A stretch of DNA of 64,000 bases from assembly GCA_011390205.1 (NCBI GenBank), contig JAABSX010000011.1, forward strand, positions 30,201 through 94,200, given 5' to 3'. A model generated the notes under the pieces. The model saw nothing but the letters and a program-made list of their open reading frames with translations, was not told the DNA's origin and did not search any database. Position numbers and translations under genes: made by a program. This document shows positions 61,358 through 64,000 of the stretch, in pieces. The first letter of the stretch is position 1. Each line of letters begins with the position of its first letter. This DNA is from Microscillaceae bacterium (GTDB lineage Bacteria > Bacteroidota > Bacteroidia > Cytophagales > Microscillaceae).

Positions 61358-62773
61358 TCACATATACAACCATATCCAAAGCATCACTGAGGCAAAGGCA
61401 GCCACAGGCCCAGCAAGAATAAAGAAAAACCCTCCCAAACGAAAGTCTTTTTGGTCTATCATGCCCGTAGCATAGGCAACGGCATTGGAAGGTGTAGAGA
61501 CGGGCAAAAGCAAGGCACAAGAACAGCTTAAAGCCACAATCACTGGCACAGCTACACTAAATGGTGCAGCTAGAGAAATCCCTAGAGGTACAAGAATGGC
61601 AGCAGCAGCTGTATTGCTCATTACATTGGAAAGCAACACTGCAATAAAACTAAACAATACGGCAATCCCCATCACCGCAATCGGCAGGTCATTGATTTTA
61701 CTCATAATGATATTGGCAAGCCCTACATCTACCAGTGCTATGCCCAATGCCAAGCCACCCGCCACGAGCATGAGCGTCTCCCAGGGCAAGTTACGGACTT
61801 GCTCGGCAGCGATTACTTGTGTGAGTGTAAGCAGCACAATCGGCACTACAGAGGTAGCCGCCACAGGCAAACCGTGCAAGGGCTCGGTAAGCCAAAGCCC
61901 CACTGTAATCAGCAAAGTAATCACTACTGAGCGTCTTTTGGTTGGGTCTGTGTCTTTTTCTTTTTCCATCATAGCACTCAGGTCGAGTTTGATGTCTTTG
62001 AGATGTAGCTCACGAATCAGAAATCGCCAAAAAATATAAATCAATATCAGTGCCGTAGGAAACCCTACCACCATCCAGTCTAAAAAGGTAATGGTAACCC
62101 CTCTCTCTTGCAATGCCCCCACCGCAATGGCATTGGGCGTGCTGCCTATAATCGTGCCTATGCCTCCCACAGAAGCAGAAGCGGGAATCCCGATAAGTAT
62201 TGCCCTCGAAAAAGGAGATGATTTGCCTATCTGATGCACCAAAGGCAATACCGAAGAAATCATCATAGCAGTGGTAGCTGTGTTAGACATAATCATACTT
62301 CCTATGGCTGTGGTGAGCATCAAACCCAATAAAAGCTTTTCGGGTTTCTCTCCAAATGTGCGTATCGTAAACCTAAACAATGACTGGTCTAGCTTTGCTT
62401 CTCGCATCCCTTCTGCCAAGAAAAAACCCCCTAAAAGCAGCCAAATCACATTGCTTGTCCAAGTATCTACATACATCTCTACGGAGGTGCTTTCACCCAA
62501 AATGTAATCTGTGCCGAAGCCGAGCAAAAGCATTGCCACCAAAAAGATACCTACTGCAAAGGGAGGAATCGCCTCTGTAATCCACAGACCTATCGCCAAG
62601 ACGCTCAAGAAAAAGACATAATCTACGGCATCACCATAGCCCAGTTCTCTAAAAAAATAAGCCACCACAAGCGCAATGATAAGATTGCCTGTAAAAGTAG
62701 AAGTATTGAAAATAATGTTGAGCTTCAATCGGGTATAAAACCGATAAGCAGCACGGCGTGAGTCATTGAGCAT
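61358..62773 (-). CDS. SLC13/DASS-family anion transporter
   Basis: A 471-residue inner-membrane carrier for dicarboxylates or sulfate coupled to sodium. Two inverted halves contain the substrate-site SNT motifs (IMSNTATTAMM and NVMSNTAAAAILVP) and the STPSNAVAYA loop, with eleven to twelve hydrophobic helices. I chose the ATG at 62773; a TTG-started frame to 62878 adds a hydrophobic stretch, but a -7 element (TAGTTTTG, 62825-62832) lies inside it, favouring the later start. No operon partner; the substrate cannot be told. Confidence 0.9.
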   Translation of the reverse strand: MLNDSRRAAYRFYTRLKLNIIFNTSTFTGNLIIALVVAYFFRELGYGDAVDYVFFLSVLAIGLWITEAIPPFAVGIFLVAMLLLGFGTDYILGESTSVEMYVDTWTSNVIWLLLGGFFLAEGMREAKLDQSLFRFTIRTFGEKPEKLLLGLMLTTAIGSMIMSNTATTAMMISSVLPLVHQIGKSSPFSRAILIGIPASASVGGIGTIIGSTPNAIAVGALQERGVTITFLDWMVVGFPTALILIYIFWRFLIRELHLKDIKLDLSAMMEKEKDTDPTKRRSVVITLLITVGLWLTEPLHGLPVAATSVVPIVLLTLTQVIAAEQVRNLPWETLMLVAGGLALGIALVDVGLANIIMSKINDLPIAVMGIAVLFSFIAVLLSNVMSNTAAAAILVPLGISLAAPFSVAVPVIVALSCSCALLLPVSTPSNAVAYATGMIDQKDFRLGGFFFILAGPVAAFASVMLWIWLYM

Positions 62774-63107
62774 TTCAGAATGTGTTTTTAGCCCTGTTAG
62801 AAAAACAATACGAAAAGAATAGTACAAAACTAATAAAACAAACAGACTTATAAATTGACAATTATCAGGTCTGAGCAACTACTTGATTTTATTCGGACTT
62901 TTTTTCAGCTATATTTTTGTCTTACAATCTTACACAAAGCAAAGCCACGACTGCAAGCCACAGACAAAATCAATGAAAAACACCTCATTTATAAAGTTAT
63001 CATTGGCTTTGATGGAATAGACATAGGTTCTTATGAAGTCAAGCCAACATCAAAAAAATGAACACGTTAATCAAGGTAAGTAATTTATTAACCAAAATAA
63101 GAAAATA
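62774..63107. other. Intergenic region with two divergent promoter boxes
   Basis: 334 bp between divergent genes. Minus-strand TAGTTTTG (62825-62832) for the transporter; plus-strand TATTTTTG (62912-62919), possibly for the secreted protein gene. A short plus-strand frame (62855-63061) has no family features and is not called. Confidence 0.45.
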
Positions 63108-63677
63108 ATGAAAATTGTATTTTTACTTGCACTATCTATCTTTTTTTTATCCAATGATGCTTTTTCACAGACATTGCTCAAACTCAATGAAGCGCCTAAT
63201 ACCCATACCATAGAAGGTAAAAAAATATCAGAATACGAAGTAGCCGATGGCAGCCAGATTCAGTTATACATGGGCTGCCATGAAGGCGGAAAAGCCATTA
63301 AATTTACAGAAGTAGAATATAAATATTTCGCTAAACTTGACAGAAGAGATTTAGAAAATATCAAGGTACATACAGTGGATGTTGCCAAACTAAAATCAAG
63401 CAATTATGGCACTGAAATCATGGCAGTCGGAGAAGATGATTATTTCGGAAAAGGTGATTTTCATAAAATCTCCATTACCTGTGCTATGAGTAGCAAGGCA
63501 ATTCACCAAGAATACCTAGATACATATGCTGCTGAGTCTTTTAGTGGCAAAGATACTACTTATATGTTTGTCTATTTTAAGACAGAAGAAGAAGCAAAAC
63601 GAGCCCTTACTTCGTTTTCATTGCTTTTGAGTGGTGGCAGTAATGACAGCAAAGACTGTAATGATTTTGAGTACTAA
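63108..63677 (+). CDS. Secreted hypothetical protein
   Basis: A 189-residue exported protein with signal peptide (KIVFLLALSIFFLSNDAFS). The mature part is mixed: SQIQLYMGCHEGGKAIKFTEVEYKYFAKLDRRDLENIKVHTVDV, a TTYMFVYFKTEEEAKRALTSF helix and two Cys near the end (SKDCNDFEY). I do not recognise a family. A terminator follows within 40 bp of the stop. Not in an operon. Confidence 0.7.
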   Translation: MKIVFLLALSIFFLSNDAFSQTLLKLNEAPNTHTIEGKKISEYEVADGSQIQLYMGCHEGGKAIKFTEVEYKYFAKLDRRDLENIKVHTVDVAKLKSSNYGTEIMAVGEDDYFGKGDFHKISITCAMSSKAIHQEYLDTYAAESFSGKDTTYMFVYFKTEEEAKRALTSFSLLLSGGSNDSKDCNDFEY

Positions 63678-63714
63678 GAGCCTAGTTTTCTGATACTATT
63701 TTATTTTTAAGAAG

Positions 63715-63760
63715 AAAGGTCACACTGACATACCTGAGCAGGAAGCGACCTTTTTCTTTT
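63715..63760 (+). terminator. Terminator after the last secreted protein gene
   Basis: AAAGGTC (63715-63721) pairs with GACCTTT (63747-63753), followed by TTCTTTTTTTT. It lies between this gene and the convergent proC. Confidence 0.65.
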
Positions 63761-63806
63761 TTTTGTACAGTGATGTATGATAAAAAAACAAACAAAAGCT
63801 ACTTTC

Positions 63807-64000
63807 TCAGCGCTTTGCCGTGTCTGCAATATCTCCGATTTTGAGGTAAGAGCTTTTTAAGCCTTTGATGAGTGAAGAGCTAAAACCTTGGTGCTCCATT
63901 TCATTTAACCCTACGATGGTGCAGCCCTGCGGTGTGGTTACTTTATCTATCTCCTCTTCGGGGTGATGCCCTGTCTCTAACAATAGCCCTGCTGCTCCTT
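63807..64000 (-). CDS. proC: Pyrroline-5-carboxylate reductase, C-terminal part (window edge)
   Basis: The last 63 residues of ProC, the enzyme that reduces pyrroline-5-carboxylate to proline. The segment LLLETGHHPEEEIDKVTTPQG, then GCTIVGLNEMEHQGFSSSLIKG, is diagnostic for the ProC dimerisation domain. The start codon and the NAD(P)-binding domain lie beyond the right edge. The gene is on the minus strand, convergent with the secreted protein gene. Confidence 0.9.
   Translation of the reverse strand, partial: GAAGLLLETGHHPEEEIDKVTTPQGCTIVGLNEMEHQGFSSSLIKGLKSSYLKIGDIADTAKR

Noticed and set aside
62855..63061. A 68-residue plus-strand open frame between the transporter and secreted protein genes
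   Set aside because: No recognisable family, start overlaps the divergent promoter region, composition not convincing.

Overview
The window looks like a chromosomal stretch of a free-living Bacteroidota bacterium, most likely of the Cytophagales type. The evidence is an AT-rich genome; many starts preceded by the Bacteroidota -7 promoter element TAnnTTTG (several with a TTG about 19-20 bp upstream); typical Bacteroidota families (DUF6503 lipoprotein, Bat-type VWA/TPR pair, CcoS, amidase/MCE/LptD neighbourhood, YfbK-like VWA lipoprotein, cytoplasmic multi-PAS hybrid kinase); and tRNA genes without an encoded CCA. No prophage, CRISPR array or intact insertion sequence was seen, only decayed remnants.

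Layout. 1-2.2 kb: start of a ribosomal protein operon on the minus strand (rplC-rplD-rplW-rplB, the last running off the edge), led by a good promoter and a leader hairpin; rpsJ is not next to rplC. 2.3-7 kb: typA, a ketoacyl synthase III, a DUF6503 lipoprotein, trmD. 7.2-7.6 kb: a frameshifted ImmA/IrrE (HigA-type antitoxin) remnant. 7.7-13.7 kb: a membrane HAMP-GAF-PAS protein without an output domain, fsa/transaldolase, ilvE, a J-domain-like protein. 13.7-14.0 kb: an odd tRNA patch with a tRNA-Asp-like gene carrying C33 and, next to it, two tRNA halves in reversed (permuted) order. 14.3-19.1 kb: aspartyl protease-PDZ, rpmB, a STAS-like protein, a GT4 glycosyltransferase, a histidine kinase with a degenerate receiver. 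19.1-24 kb: envelope block of MCE/MlaD-like protein and amidase divergent from an LptD-like protein. 24.3-24.7 kb: tRNA-Ser, tRNA-Pro and tRNA-Arg with terminators. 24.8-32 kb: Bat VWA and TPR genes, thiolase, radical SAM protein, front-end fatty acid desaturase, VWA lipoprotein. 32.5-39.2 kb: TolC, adaptor and RND efflux operon with a PII-like small protein and a DUF2892 protein. 39.7-49.1 kb: secreted and membrane hypotheticals, gltX, dnaX, ccoS, nadC, a LolD-like ATPase. 49.1-61 kb: ABC-F ATPase, a decayed transposase start, oligopeptidase B, free methionine-(R)-sulfoxide reductase, and a 2085-residue hybrid kinase with 11 PAS domains. 61.3-64 kb: SLC13 transporter, a secreted protein and the 3' end of proC.

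The strongest observations are: (1) dnaX carries an A10 run holding an in-phase A-AAA-AAG heptamer right after the ATPase/collar region, and a -1 shift or one-base slip meets a stop after two codons, so a short gamma-like product of about 385 residues is predicted; (2) the permuted tRNA-half arrangement at 13842-13974; (3) 44-nt and 33-nt exact repeats inside the giant PAS kinase, showing recent internal duplication; (4) several families of short structured intergenic repeats. Functions come from recognising protein families by eye; no database search was run.
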